From: Coriobacteriia bacterium
GTDB taxonomy: Bacteria; Actinomycetota; Coriobacteriia; Anaerosomatales; PALSA-660
DNA: 7,375 nucleotides
Reading direction: 5' to 3'
Assembly: GCA_030652345.1 (NCBI GenBank)
Contig: JAUSAU010000055.1
Span: forward strand, 1-7,375
This document shows, piece by piece, positions 1 through 5,717 of this stretch (within the stretch, counting starts at the first letter, position 1; each line of letters opens with the position of its first letter). Position numbers and translations under genes: made by a program. A model generated the notes under the pieces. The model made no database searches and was not told the DNA's origin. It saw only the letters and a program-made list of their open reading frames with translations.

Positions 1-243
1 GCCGACCGCGTACCACAGCACGTCGTAGCCGAACTTCATGACCATGCCGGCGATGCCCATGAACGACGCCGCCGACAGGTACTCGCCGGAGATGGCCGAC
101 GAGTTCCAGAACGCGTTGACGCCGCGACCCGCGACGTAGAAGTCGGACGTGGTGCGGGACAGGCGCGTCGCGTAGATGCCAAGTCCGATCGTCGCGAGCA
201 CGATCGCGACCACGAACAACAACGGGATGATCTCGACTCCCAT
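1..243 (-). CDS. Sodium:solute symporter, ActP-like, N-terminal part (cut by window edge)
   Basis: Partial gene: the first 81 codons are visible and the rest lies before base 1. The start is ATG at 243-241, preceded by GGAGGT (257-252) with an 8-base gap. The visible protein has a first membrane helix (about residues 5-24), then RTTSDFYVAGR and SSAISGEYLSAASFMG, which match the TM1-TM2 region of the SSS family and specifically the acetate permease ActP (SDYYTAGG...GDYMSAASFLG in E. coli, from memory). From the DFY motif on, 31 of 48 residues match the complete symporter encoded at 2653-815 by hand alignment, so the two are paralogues. The role is probably Na+- or H+-coupled uptake of acetate or a similar carboxylate across the cytoplasmic membrane; the substrate cannot be read from this fragment. 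It starts 15 bases after the stop of the small DUF485-type gene, so the two are almost certainly co-transcribed. The family is confident; the substrate is inference. Confidence 0.9.
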   Translation of the reverse strand, partial: MGVEIIPLLFVVAIVLATIGLGIYATRLSRTTSDFYVAGRGVNAFWNSSAISGEYLSAASFMGIAGMVMKFGYDVLWYAVG

Positions 244-258
244 ATCAGCGCACCTCCC

Positions 259-609
259 CTAGTGTCCGAGGCCGGCGGGAGCACCCGCGGCCGGCTCGTC
301 GTCGCTGTGCTTCGGCATCGTGGCCGGATCGACCATGCCGATGGCTTCGTCCTCGAACGCGTTGGACCGGCGCACGAACAGATACGCGAGACCGATCAGG
401 ATCGGGAAGATGCCGAAACCCAGGAAGAACCAGGAGACCGTGAAGCCCATGAACGGCGTGTTCATGACCTCCGGCAGATACCTGTTGAGCAGGGGCACGG
501 CCGCGATGATCACGACGAACACGCTCGCGATCCCCCCGGACAGCCCGAGCTGTCGCTTCATGAGCACAGCGAGGAACTCCTCGCTGTGCAGGTCCATCTT
601 GGTACCCAT
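259..609 (-). CDS. Small DUF485-type membrane protein (YjcH-like), partner of the downstream symporter
   Basis: A 116-residue protein starting at ATG 609-607, chosen because AAGGAGGG (622-615) stands 5 bases upstream; longer in-frame starts lack such a site and add an arginine-rich stretch that does not look like protein. The N-terminus has HSEEFLAVLMKRQ, resembling the start of DUF485 proteins such as E. coli YjcH (H..F..LVEKRQ). Two membrane helices follow at about residues 23-42 and 57-79, then LFVRRSNAFEDEAI (about 77-90), the typical DUF485 ending with a basic pair, N and acidic residues. A hydrophilic tail carries an acidic and Ala/Gly/Pro-rich end. DUF485 genes characteristically precede actP-type symporters; an accessory or small-subunit role is assumed rather than proven. 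It sits 15 bases before the partial symporter gene and forms a two-gene module with it. It shares length and topology with the protein at 3007-2657, but little sequence. Confidence 0.85.
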   Translation of the reverse strand: MGTKMDLHSEEFLAVLMKRQLGLSGGIASVFVVIIAAVPLLNRYLPEVMNTPFMGFTVSWFFLGFGIFPILIGLAYLFVRRSNAFEDEAIGMVDPATMPKHSDDEPAAGAPAGLGH

Positions 610-614
610 ACACG

Positions 615-622
615 CCCTCCTT
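615..622 (-). promoter_or_regulatory. Ribosome binding site of the DUF485-type gene at 609
   Basis: AAGGAGGG on the minus strand, 5 bases before ATG 609. It decides the start against longer in-frame candidates further upstream. Confidence 0.8.
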
Positions 623-717
623 GTTCGCCGCCCAGCAGCGGCTCCGGCACTACCTGAATCAGTATGTCGAGGCCGGCGGGCAGGCACAGCGGGCAGCCCC
701 TCCGGGGGTCGTCACCA

Positions 718-749
718 GCGGTGAGCGGTGTCTGGGGCGCGGTGAGCGG
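718..749. repeat. Direct 11-bp repeat GCGGTGAGCGG, two copies 21 bp apart
   Basis: Copies lie at 718-728 and 739-749, start to start 21 bp, which is two helical turns. Both are in the gap upstream of the minus-strand DUF485-type gene, about 110-140 bases before its ATG. The 9-base core GGTGAGCGG recurs at 3715-3723 upstream of the usp gene. I found no exact copy inside the coding sequences. The spacing would suit a DNA-binding protein, but no promoter elements were recognised to anchor this, and the G+C-rich background weakens it. Confidence 0.35.
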
Positions 750-755
750 ACGCGA

Positions 756-791
756 GCGGAAGCGTCCGGTGTTCCCACCGGACGCTTCCGC
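756..791 (-). terminator. Perfect 16-bp hairpin after the symporter gene
   Basis: Arms 756-771 and 776-791 are perfectly complementary (GCGGAAGCGTCCGGTG), with a 4-base loop. The hairpin begins 23 bases beyond the TGA stop (817-815) of the ActP-like symporter. There is no T-run on either side, so it is not a textbook intrinsic terminator; U-poor hairpin terminators are reported in high-GC actinobacteria. It may equally stabilise the 3' end of the upstream mRNA while letting some transcription continue into the second module. Confidence 0.6.
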
Positions 792-814
792 GGGTCGAAC
801 CGCTATCGAACGTG

Positions 815-2653
815 TCAGGCCTTCTTGCCGCCGAGCAACGAGCCGACCTTGTCGAGGCCGTGCTGCTTCTCGTGACGCTCCGAGGCCGTACCGTGGATCC
901 GCATCCAGATCTGGTCCACGTTGTCCGGAAGCCTACCGTCGAGCTTGCTCACGATGATGATCGTGAGGAGGCCGAGCGGGAAGGTGAACAGCACCGGGAA
1001 GGTGAGCGCTCCGAAGAACCCGAGGATGCCCTCCTTGCCGACGACACCGAGCTGCTGAGCGATGTTGAGGAAGATGATCGCGATGGCGCTGAAGAGGCCA
1101 ACGGCGATTCCTGCGGTCGCGCCGCGCTCGGTCGTGCCCTTCCACCAGATCCCGGTGAGCAGCATCGGAACGAACGCACTGGCGCCGACGGAGAACGCCC
1201 ACGTGACCATCATCGCGATCAGAGCCGGGTATGCCTGATCGAGCCCGAACGCAGGGATCCCGAGTCCGAGTCCCATTGCCAGCAGCGAGAAGGCCAGGAC
1301 CGACACCTTGCCGACGACCACGCGCTTCGTCTCGGAAGCGTTCGGATCGATGTACTTCTCGTACACGTCGTGACCGATGGCCGAAGCCGCCGCGATCAGC
1401 AGTCCGCCGATAGTGGAGAACATGGCGGCGAAGGCGCCCGCTGCGACGATACCCATGAGCCACTGTCCACCGAGGATGCTGCCCAGAGTCGGCATGACCT
1501 GGTCAGGCTTGACGAGGAGTCCGTTGACGTGGGCGGCAGCGATGGTTCCGCCGTTGGCAAGGTAGTCCTGGATGAACGTCAGGCCGGCGAGGCCTGCGAT
1601 CGGCGCACAGATGTAGAACGTTCCGATGAACACGAGGACCCAGAACGTCGATCGGCGTGCCGCGGCGCCGGACGGGTTCGTGTAGTACCGATTGAGGATG
1701 TGCGGGAGTCCGGCGGTACCAAGGACCAGCGCCAGGACCATGGAGAACTGGTCGAACGCGTTGTATCGATGCCCGGGCTCGGCGAACAGTTGCTTGCGCA
1801 ACTCATGCAGCTTGTTCTTCGAGGGAAGAGCAACTGCGATCTTCGCCTTGGGATCGTTGACCTTGATGGCGGCCTCGACCTTGGCGAGGTCTGCGGGCGT
1901 CATCATCGTCTTCGCTGCATCAAGGGGCGTCTTGCCGGACTTGGGGTCGGGAGTCGTGAGCTCCTTGGCAGTGAGCGCCTTGGTGTTGACGATCGGTGCC
2001 TTCGAGACCCTGGCCAAAGCATCGGGGTAGCTGAAGCCGTTGCCGAAGGCGAAGACGACGACGATGAACATGGCGAACCACAACCACCAGAACTGGAAGA
2101 TCTGGTTCAGCGTGGTGCCCTTCATGCCACCGACGGCCACGTAGAAGGCCATGATCGCGGTCACGACCACGACGCCGGTGGTGTATGCGTCCATGCCGAA
2201 CAACCCGGTACCGACAAGGACCTGCCACGTGGTACCCGCACCGAACATCTGCGGAGCCATGTAGAAGAGCGAAGTCAGCAGGACGGCCAGAACGGTGATA
2301 AGGCGGATGCGGTTGGACCCGAAGCGCCCGAAGGCGAAGTCGGCCACCGTGTACTCACCGAACCGGCGAAGCGCGGAGGCGATGAAGAGCACGACGACCA
2401 TGAAGCCGCCTGCAAATCCCGCTGCATACCACACGCCGTCGAGACCGGAGGCGTAGACCGCACCTGCGACACCCAAGAACGACGCAGCAGACAGATAGTC
2501 GCCCGAGATCGCGGACGCATTCGAGAACGAACCGACCTTGCGGCCTGCCAGGTAGAAGTCGGCAGTGGTACGTGTGAAGCGCCGAGAGAAGATGGACAGC
2601 CCGATGGTGAAGAGGATCAGCACGACGACCAGAGCGATAGCGATCGTATTCAT
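815..2653 (-). CDS. actP: ActP-like cation:acetate/carboxylate symporter (SSS family)
   Basis: A complete 612-residue integral membrane transporter of the sodium:solute symporter family, expected to import acetate or a related short carboxylate with Na+ or H+. ATG 2653-2651 follows AAGGAGGG with a gap of 7-8 bases. Landmarks: TTADFYLAGR (30-39), AISGDYLSAASFLG (48-61), GEYTVADFAFGRF (99-111), MAPQMFGAGT (132-141) and GTAGLPHILNRYYT (312-325). The last is nearly identical to the ActP signature GTAGLPHILMRFFT. About a dozen hydrophobic helices can be followed to about residue 568, and a charged C-terminal tail ends in GGKKA. It is longer than E. coli ActP (about 549 aa) even though it lacks ActP's cleavable-looking N-terminal segment. 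The extra length is a Lys/Ala/Pro-rich hydrophilic stretch at about residues 211-300. The gene starts 3 bases after the stop of the DUF485-type gene, with its ribosome site overlapping that gene's end, so translational coupling is likely. The family is certain; acetate is inferred from similarity. Confidence 0.93.
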   Translation of the reverse strand: MNTIAIALVVVLILFTIGLSIFSRRFTRTTADFYLAGRKVGSFSNASAISGDYLSAASFLGVAGAVYASGLDGVWYAAGFAGGFMVVVLFIASALRRFGEYTVADFAFGRFGSNRIRLITVLAVLLTSLFYMAPQMFGAGTTWQVLVGTGLFGMDAYTTGVVVVTAIMAFYVAVGGMKGTTLNQIFQFWWLWFAMFIVVVFAFGNGFSYPDALARVSKAPIVNTKALTAKELTTPDPKSGKTPLDAAKTMMTPADLAKVEAAIKVNDPKAKIAVALPSKNKLHELRKQLFAEPGHRYNAFDQFSMVLALVLGTAGLPHILNRYYTNPSGAAARRSTFWVLVFIGTFYICAPIAGLAGLTFIQDYLANGGTIAAAHVNGLLVKPDQVMPTLGSILGGQWLMGIVAAGAFAAMFSTIGGLLIAAASAIGHDVYEKYIDPNASETKRVVVGKVSVLAFSLLAMGLGLGIPAFGLDQAYPALIAMMVTWAFSVGASAFVPMLLTGIWWKGTTERGATAGIAVGLFSAIAIIFLNIAQQLGVVGKEGILGFFGALTFPVLFTFPLGLLTIIIVSKLDGRLPDNVDQIWMRIHGTASERHEKQHGLDKVGSLLGGKKA

Positions 2654-2656
2654 GCT

Positions 2657-3007
2657 CTATCCCTCCTTCACAGCGGTACTTGCGGTTATCTCATCGGCCA
2701 TGTGCTCAAGCCGCTCGTCGAGGCGATCGGCCTGAACGGAGTACGTCCACGCCATCACCCACAGGAAGACGAAGTAGAGCAGCGACACGAACAGGTAGTT
2801 GGCAGTGAAGCCGCCCCAGATCGGGACTGCGAACCAGCCCTCCCACCACACTGATGCCGCCGGAACAAAGAGCGTCACGCCGAAGAAGATGGCGCCGTAC
2901 GTGAAGCTGAGCTTGCGCTGCGCCTTGAAGACCAGGTCCACACTCTCGATGGTATCGACGTGGTCACCGTGCGTGATGCCTTGATTCGCGCTCTTGGGAG
3001 AAGTCAT
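2657..3007 (-). CDS. Small DUF485-type membrane protein, partner of the ActP-like symporter
   Basis: A 116-residue protein with a hydrophilic N-terminus (1-33), membrane helices at about residues 34-55 and 68-90, a conserved-looking WGGFTANYLFVSLLY entry into the second helix, and a charged C-terminal segment (QADRLDERLEHMADE). This layout and the place directly before an actP-type gene fit DUF485/YjcH-like accessory proteins, although the sequence is divergent. Start choice: ATG 3007-3005, with GAGGAGG (3025-3019) 11 bases upstream. An in-frame GTG at 3019-3017 would overlap that ribosome site and is therefore unlikely; it would add only 4 residues. The stop codon TAG (2659-2657) lies inside the leader of the symporter gene. 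The usp gene ends 69 bases upstream, so a three-gene transcript usp-DUF485-actP is probable. The accessory role is inference from genomic pairing in the family. Confidence 0.8.
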   Translation of the reverse strand: MTSPKSANQGITHGDHVDTIESVDLVFKAQRKLSFTYGAIFFGVTLFVPAASVWWEGWFAVPIWGGFTANYLFVSLLYFVFLWVMAWTYSVQADRLDERLEHMADEITASTAVKEG

Positions 3008-3076
3008 CTCCGTCCACACCTCCTCGATGGATCGTCACACCGCACGGCGGCGTGTTGCGGGTCGCCCGTGCGGGCG

Positions 3077-3574
3077 TCACTCATCTGTCTTGACAACGAG
3101 AACCGGGATGTCCGAACCCTTGACGACCGTCTCCGCGACGGAGCCGAGTGCGATGCGCTTCAGTCCGGTCCGACCGGTGTCACCACAGACGATGAGGTCC
3201 GCGTTCCAGTCGTTGGCCGCAGCGACGATGCGCTTGGCCACGCCGCCGCGCAGGATCTCCACCTCGCACTCGATCCCGTTGCGCTCGCACATGCGCTGTG
3301 CGATGGCCAGGCCCTTGATCGATGCATGGACGCCCTCGAACACGTCCTCGTCAGCGATCTCTTCCGGGTACTCGAGTGCATCCAGGCCCGTATCGACAAA
3401 GACCGCCTTGATCCTGGCGCTGAACGCCTTTGCCAGGATCACGGCGTACTGTGTCGCAGCCAGTGACGGCGCCGATCCGTCGGTGGGCAGCAGGATCCTA
3501 TCGACCTCGATGCATACCTCGTCGATGTCGGCGAGTCGGACGTCCTCCGCCGCACCCCTGATGCAGACCTTCAC
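3077..3574 (-). CDS. Universal stress protein (UspA family, ATP-binding type) with N-terminal extension
   Basis: A 165-residue single-domain Usp. GTG 3574-3572 is chosen as start because GGAGGTGATC (3587-3578), a ten-base match to the 16S anti-Shine-Dalgarno, precedes it with an 8-base gap from its GGAGG core. The open frame continues far upstream but looks non-coding (Arg/Pro/Ser-rich). The fold begins at about residue 26 with RILLPTDGS. The nucleotide-binding signature G-x2-G-x9-G-S is complete at residues 131-145 (GDTGRTGLKRIALGS), followed by VAETVVKGSDIPVLVVK, the usual last strand. This predicts an ATP-binding cytoplasmic Usp. The first 25 residues are an extension with Cys4 and Cys21 that is not part of a usual Usp. 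No alternative start codon exists between GTG 3574 and the domain. Usp genes next to transporters are common and are thought to adjust transport or metabolism to energy state; here that link is inferred from position only. Confidence 0.9.
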   Translation of the reverse strand: MKVCIRGAAEDVRLADIDEVCIEVDRILLPTDGSAPSLAATQYAVILAKAFSARIKAVFVDTGLDALEYPEEIADEDVFEGVHASIKGLAIAQRMCERNGIECEVEILRGGVAKRIVAAANDWNADLIVCGDTGRTGLKRIALGSVAETVVKGSDIPVLVVKTDE

Positions 3575-3577
3575 CCA

Positions 3578-3587
3578 GATCACCTCC
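3578..3587 (-). promoter_or_regulatory. Full-length ribosome binding site fixing the usp start
   Basis: GGAGGTGATC on the minus strand would pair over ten bases with the 3' end of 16S rRNA. The GTG inside it (3583-3581) is in frame but part of the site itself, so GTG 3574 is the practical start. Confidence 0.8.
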
Positions 3588-3639
3588 CTGTTGACGTGTT
3601 GCACGCATGGCTGTGCACTACGCCTGCAGACTAGGGAGA

Positions 3640-3672
3640 ACCTGCGTTCCGGGTAACGAACCCGGCGCAGGT
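3640..3672. other. Bulged 13-bp hairpin in the usp leader
   Basis: ACCTGCG (3640-3646) pairs with CGCAGGT (3666-3672), and CCGGGT (3649-3654) with ACCCGG (3660-3665). A 2-base TT bulge lies on one side, and the loop is AACGA. It lies 66 bases before the usp GTG, so if the promoter is further out it would be a structured 5' leader element. No T-run follows on either strand. The inner part on the minus strand superficially resembles a tRNA T-arm, but there is no rest of a tRNA around it. Confidence 0.45.
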
Positions 3673-3891
3673 GGCAGGCAGGGCTCGGTGAGTGGTATGA
3701 GGCGGGCGGTGGGTGGTGAGCGGACTCAATGGGCTGATATGCGGACGTGGTGCGCCTACGAGCGGTTCGCCGGCAATCGGGTTCTCCCTCGCTGCCCCCG
3801 AAGCCCCGCAGGCCCCGAGCTAAGGCAAGGACGCGCTTCTTTGTCGCCGTCCGCGGTGTCAGATGCGCCGCCCACGGACGTTCGACCACCA

Positions 3892-3941
3892 TTGACGGCG
3901 AAGTCATCGATGTCTGTTTTTCGCCGTTCTATCATTTCGCC
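3892..3941 (+). promoter_or_regulatory. Possible promoter/operator patch upstream of the MFS gene
   Basis: This patch holds TTGACG (3892-3897) and TATCAT (3930-3935, five of six matches to a -10 box), but their spacing of 32 bases is too long for one sigma-70 promoter. It also holds GGCGAA (3897-3902) facing two direct copies of TTTCGCC (3919-3925 and 3935-3941, 16 bp apart), and the palindrome CATCGATG (3905-3912). It is the AT-richest patch of the region, about 120-160 bases before the MFS start. Confidence 0.25.
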
Positions 3942-3975
3942 CAAGAGGTCCGCCCGTCAGGGCACGCCTGAGGTC

Positions 3976-3990
3976 CGATCGGTTCGATCG
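3976..3990. promoter_or_regulatory. Operator-like palindrome CGATCG-GTT-CGATCG
   Basis: Two CGATCG hexamers with a 3-base spacer form a 15-base inverted repeat, 63 bases before the MFS ATG. The position and symmetry fit binding of a dimeric regulator. No regulator gene is in the window and chance occurrence is possible. Confidence 0.3.
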
Positions 3991-4040
3991 AGCGGATGCA
4001 CGACAGTCAGACGGTGGACGGGCGACCGGAACTGCACTCA

Positions 4041-4047
4041 AAGGAGG
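4041..4047 (+). promoter_or_regulatory. Ribosome binding site of the MFS gene
   Basis: AAGGAGG 6 bases before ATG 4054. It fixes the start against an in-frame open reading frame that runs back to about 3607 without protein-like sequence. Confidence 0.85.
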
Positions 4048-4053
4048 GACGGC

Positions 4054-5682
4054 ATGGCAGATACAGGTGCGATCAACGCGGCTGGCGAGGTCTCTGAAAA
4101 GGGAATCGTCAAGATCATCGCGGCCTCATCGGTCGGCACGATGGTCGAGTGGTATGACTTCTACATCTTTGGAAGCCTGGCGGCGGTCATCGCCAGCAAG
4201 TTCTACCAGACCGGGACACCGCTCGGCGACATGATCGCGTGGCTTGCTGCGTTCGCCGTCGGGTTCATCGTCCGCCCGTTCGGGGCGATCGTGTTCGGCA
4301 GGGTCGGCGACCTCATCGGTCGCAAGTACACCTTCATGGTCACGATGACCCTGATGGGTGTCTGCACGTTCGCCGTGGGCCTCTTGCCCACGATCGACAA
4401 GATCGGTCCGGTCGCGGGCCTCATCCTCATCGGTCTGCGCATCCTGCAGGGTCTCGCCCTCGGTGGCGAGTACGGTGGCGCGGCGACGTACGTCGCCGAG
4501 CACTCCCCCGACCGCAAGCGTGGCTTCTACACGAGCTGGATCCAGATCACGGCGACCGCCGGCCTGTTCATGTCGCTCGGCGTCATCCTCGCCACCCGCA
4601 GCATCCTCGGCGAGGCCGCGTTCAACGACTACGGCTGGCGTGTCCCGTTCCTGCTCTCCGCAGTGCTCGTACTCGTCTCTCTCTACATCCGCATATCGCT
4701 CAAGGAGTCGCCGCTGTTCGCAGGTGTCAAGAAGGCCGGCGGGCTGTCCAAGAACCCGCTCAAGGAAAGCTTCACGAATCCCGTCAACCTGAAGTGGGTC
4801 CTCCTCGCCCTCTTCGGCGCCACGATGGGCCAGGGCGTCGTGTGGTACACGGGCCAGTTCTACGCGCTCTTCTACCTGCAGAAGGTCTTCCAGGTCACGC
4901 TCATCCCGTCGAACGTCATCGTGGCCGGCGCCCTGCTGTGCGCGACCCCGATGTTCGTGGTCTTCGGCAAGTGGTCCGACACGATCGGCCGCAAGAAGAT
5001 CATGCTCGCGGGCATGGTGCTCGCAGTCGTTACCTGGTACCCGATCTACGGTCTCATGGCTGCGAACGCTCCCGCGACCTACAAGGCGACTGCGGCTGAC
5101 CTCAAGGGCGTCAAGGAAGTCGTCGCCGCGGGCAAGGATCCGGGCGTGAAGAAGATCGTCAAGGACGAGACGCAGGCGGCCATCGAGCCCGCGCTGACCG
5201 CGGTCACCGCAGCCAACGTCGTCGAGATCCCCGCGACGGAGCTCAAGGAGGGCGACAAGGTCGTCGTCAAGTTCCAGCCGTTCCTCTTCCCGTACTCCGG
5301 CTACAACCCCTGGGTCCTCGGCTTCTGCGTCTTCCTCCAGGTGCTGTACGTGACGATGGTCTACGGTCCCATCGCGGCGTTCCTGGTCGAGCTGTTCCCG
5401 ACCAACATCCGCTACACGTCGATGTCGCTCCCGTACCACATCGGCAACGGTGTCTTCGGTGGCATGGTCCCGATCATCGGCCTGAGCCTGCTCGGAGCGA
5501 CCGGCAACAACTACGCCGGCCTCTGGTACCCGATGGGCGTTGCCGCGGTGTGCGCGGTCGTGTGCTTCTTCCTGATCCCGGAGACGGCACAGGTCGACAT
5601 CCACGCGGGTGAGTCGATCGCTCAGCATGCCGCTCATGGCAAGGGCACCCCGGCTGTCCAGGCGGTTCCCGACGAGATCTAG
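4054..5682 (+). CDS. MFS transporter, metabolite:H+ symporter (MHS) type, with large loop insert
   Basis: A 542-residue membrane transporter. MHS-family marks: VEWYDFYIFG in the first helix (31-40), the loop 2-3 motif GRVGDLIGRKYTF (82-94), RILQGLALGGEYGGA (129-143), its second-half echo KWSDTIGRKK (306-315), ELFPTNIRYTS (446-456) and the terminal PET (509-511). Relatives import dicarboxylates, alpha-ketoglutarate, citrate, shikimate, proline or betaine with protons; nothing visible fixes the substrate here. Typical MHS proteins are about 430-450 residues. The excess here is mostly a hydrophilic Ala/Lys/Val-rich stretch at about residues 337-409, between helices 9 and 10, on the predicted outer face. 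The gene is monocistronic and divergent from the usp-DUF485-actP unit, suggesting a joint nutrient-uptake locus. A strong hairpin follows at 5718-5752. The fold is certain; the substrate is unknown. Confidence 0.93.
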   Translation: MADTGAINAAGEVSEKGIVKIIAASSVGTMVEWYDFYIFGSLAAVIASKFYQTGTPLGDMIAWLAAFAVGFIVRPFGAIVFGRVGDLIGRKYTFMVTMTLMGVCTFAVGLLPTIDKIGPVAGLILIGLRILQGLALGGEYGGAATYVAEHSPDRKRGFYTSWIQITATAGLFMSLGVILATRSILGEAAFNDYGWRVPFLLSAVLVLVSLYIRISLKESPLFAGVKKAGGLSKNPLKESFTNPVNLKWVLLALFGATMGQGVVWYTGQFYALFYLQKVFQVTLIPSNVIVAGALLCATPMFVVFGKWSDTIGRKKIMLAGMVLAVVTWYPIYGLMAANAPATYKATAADLKGVKEVVAAGKDPGVKKIVKDETQAAIEPALTAVTAANVVEIPATELKEGDKVVVKFQPFLFPYSGYNPWVLGFCVFLQVLYVTMVYGPIAAFLVELFPTNIRYTSMSLPYHIGNGVFGGMVPIIGLSLLGATGNNYAGLWYPMGVAAVCAVVCFFLIPETAQVDIHAGESIAQHAAHGKGTPAVQAVPDEI

Positions 5683-5717
5683 GCCGTCGCGCACTTCAGT
5701 TCACCGCACCACGAACG

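Larger units (their letters stand above)
3575..4053. other. Divergent intergenic region between usp and the MFS gene
   Basis: 479 bases with no convincing gene. Several open frames cross it, but they read as Arg/Pro/Ser-rich protein without ribosome sites. It should hold the promoters of both the minus-strand usp-DUF485-actP unit and the plus-strand MFS gene. Visible structure: a bulged hairpin at 3640-3672; a G-rich stretch on the plus strand at about 3700-3716; one copy of GGTGAGCGG at 3715-3723; a locally AT-richer patch at 3904-3937 with TATCAT (3930-3935); and several small palindromes between 3897 and 3990. No confident -35/-10 pair with proper spacing was found for either direction. 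Confidence 0.7.

Noticed and set aside
812..2854. Very long open frame on the plus strand opposite the ActP-like symporter
   Set aside because: It mirrors the codon bias of the true gene in high-GC DNA. The protein would be rich in Asp, Glu, Arg and His with no recognisable domain, while the minus strand encodes an unmistakable SSS transporter with a ribosome site.
3040..3076. Possible terminator between usp and the DUF485-type gene
   Set aside because: Only an 8-bp stem with an 18-base loop (3040-3047 with 3066-3073) or a 5-bp stem (3063-3067 with 3072-3076) can be formed, and no T-run follows. Too weak to call.
3649..3665. tRNA T-arm-like hairpin on the minus strand
   Set aside because: Stem and a 7-base TTCGTTA loop can be drawn, but the loop departs from the TTCRANY consensus and no acceptor, D or anticodon arms lie at the right distances.
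3575..3907. In-frame upstream extension of the usp gene
   Set aside because: The extension reads as non-coding sequence (Arg/Ser/Pro-rich) and crosses the palindromic intergenic region. A ten-base ribosome site precedes GTG 3574.
3756..3944. Possible 62-residue minus-strand protein in the intergenic region
   Set aside because: It has a TTG start without a good ribosome site, no recognisable motif and composition like random high-GC DNA.
3607..4053. In-frame upstream extension of the MFS gene
   Set aside because: The extra 149 residues are Arg/Ser/Pro-rich and lack any match to the MFS N-terminus. AAGGAGG directly before ATG 4054 and the start of family similarity fix the start there.
4126..5694. 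Long open frame on the minus strand opposite the MFS gene
   Set aside because: Same mirror effect: a charged Arg/Asp/Glu/His-rich, low-complexity translation with no domain, opposite a clear MFS transporter.
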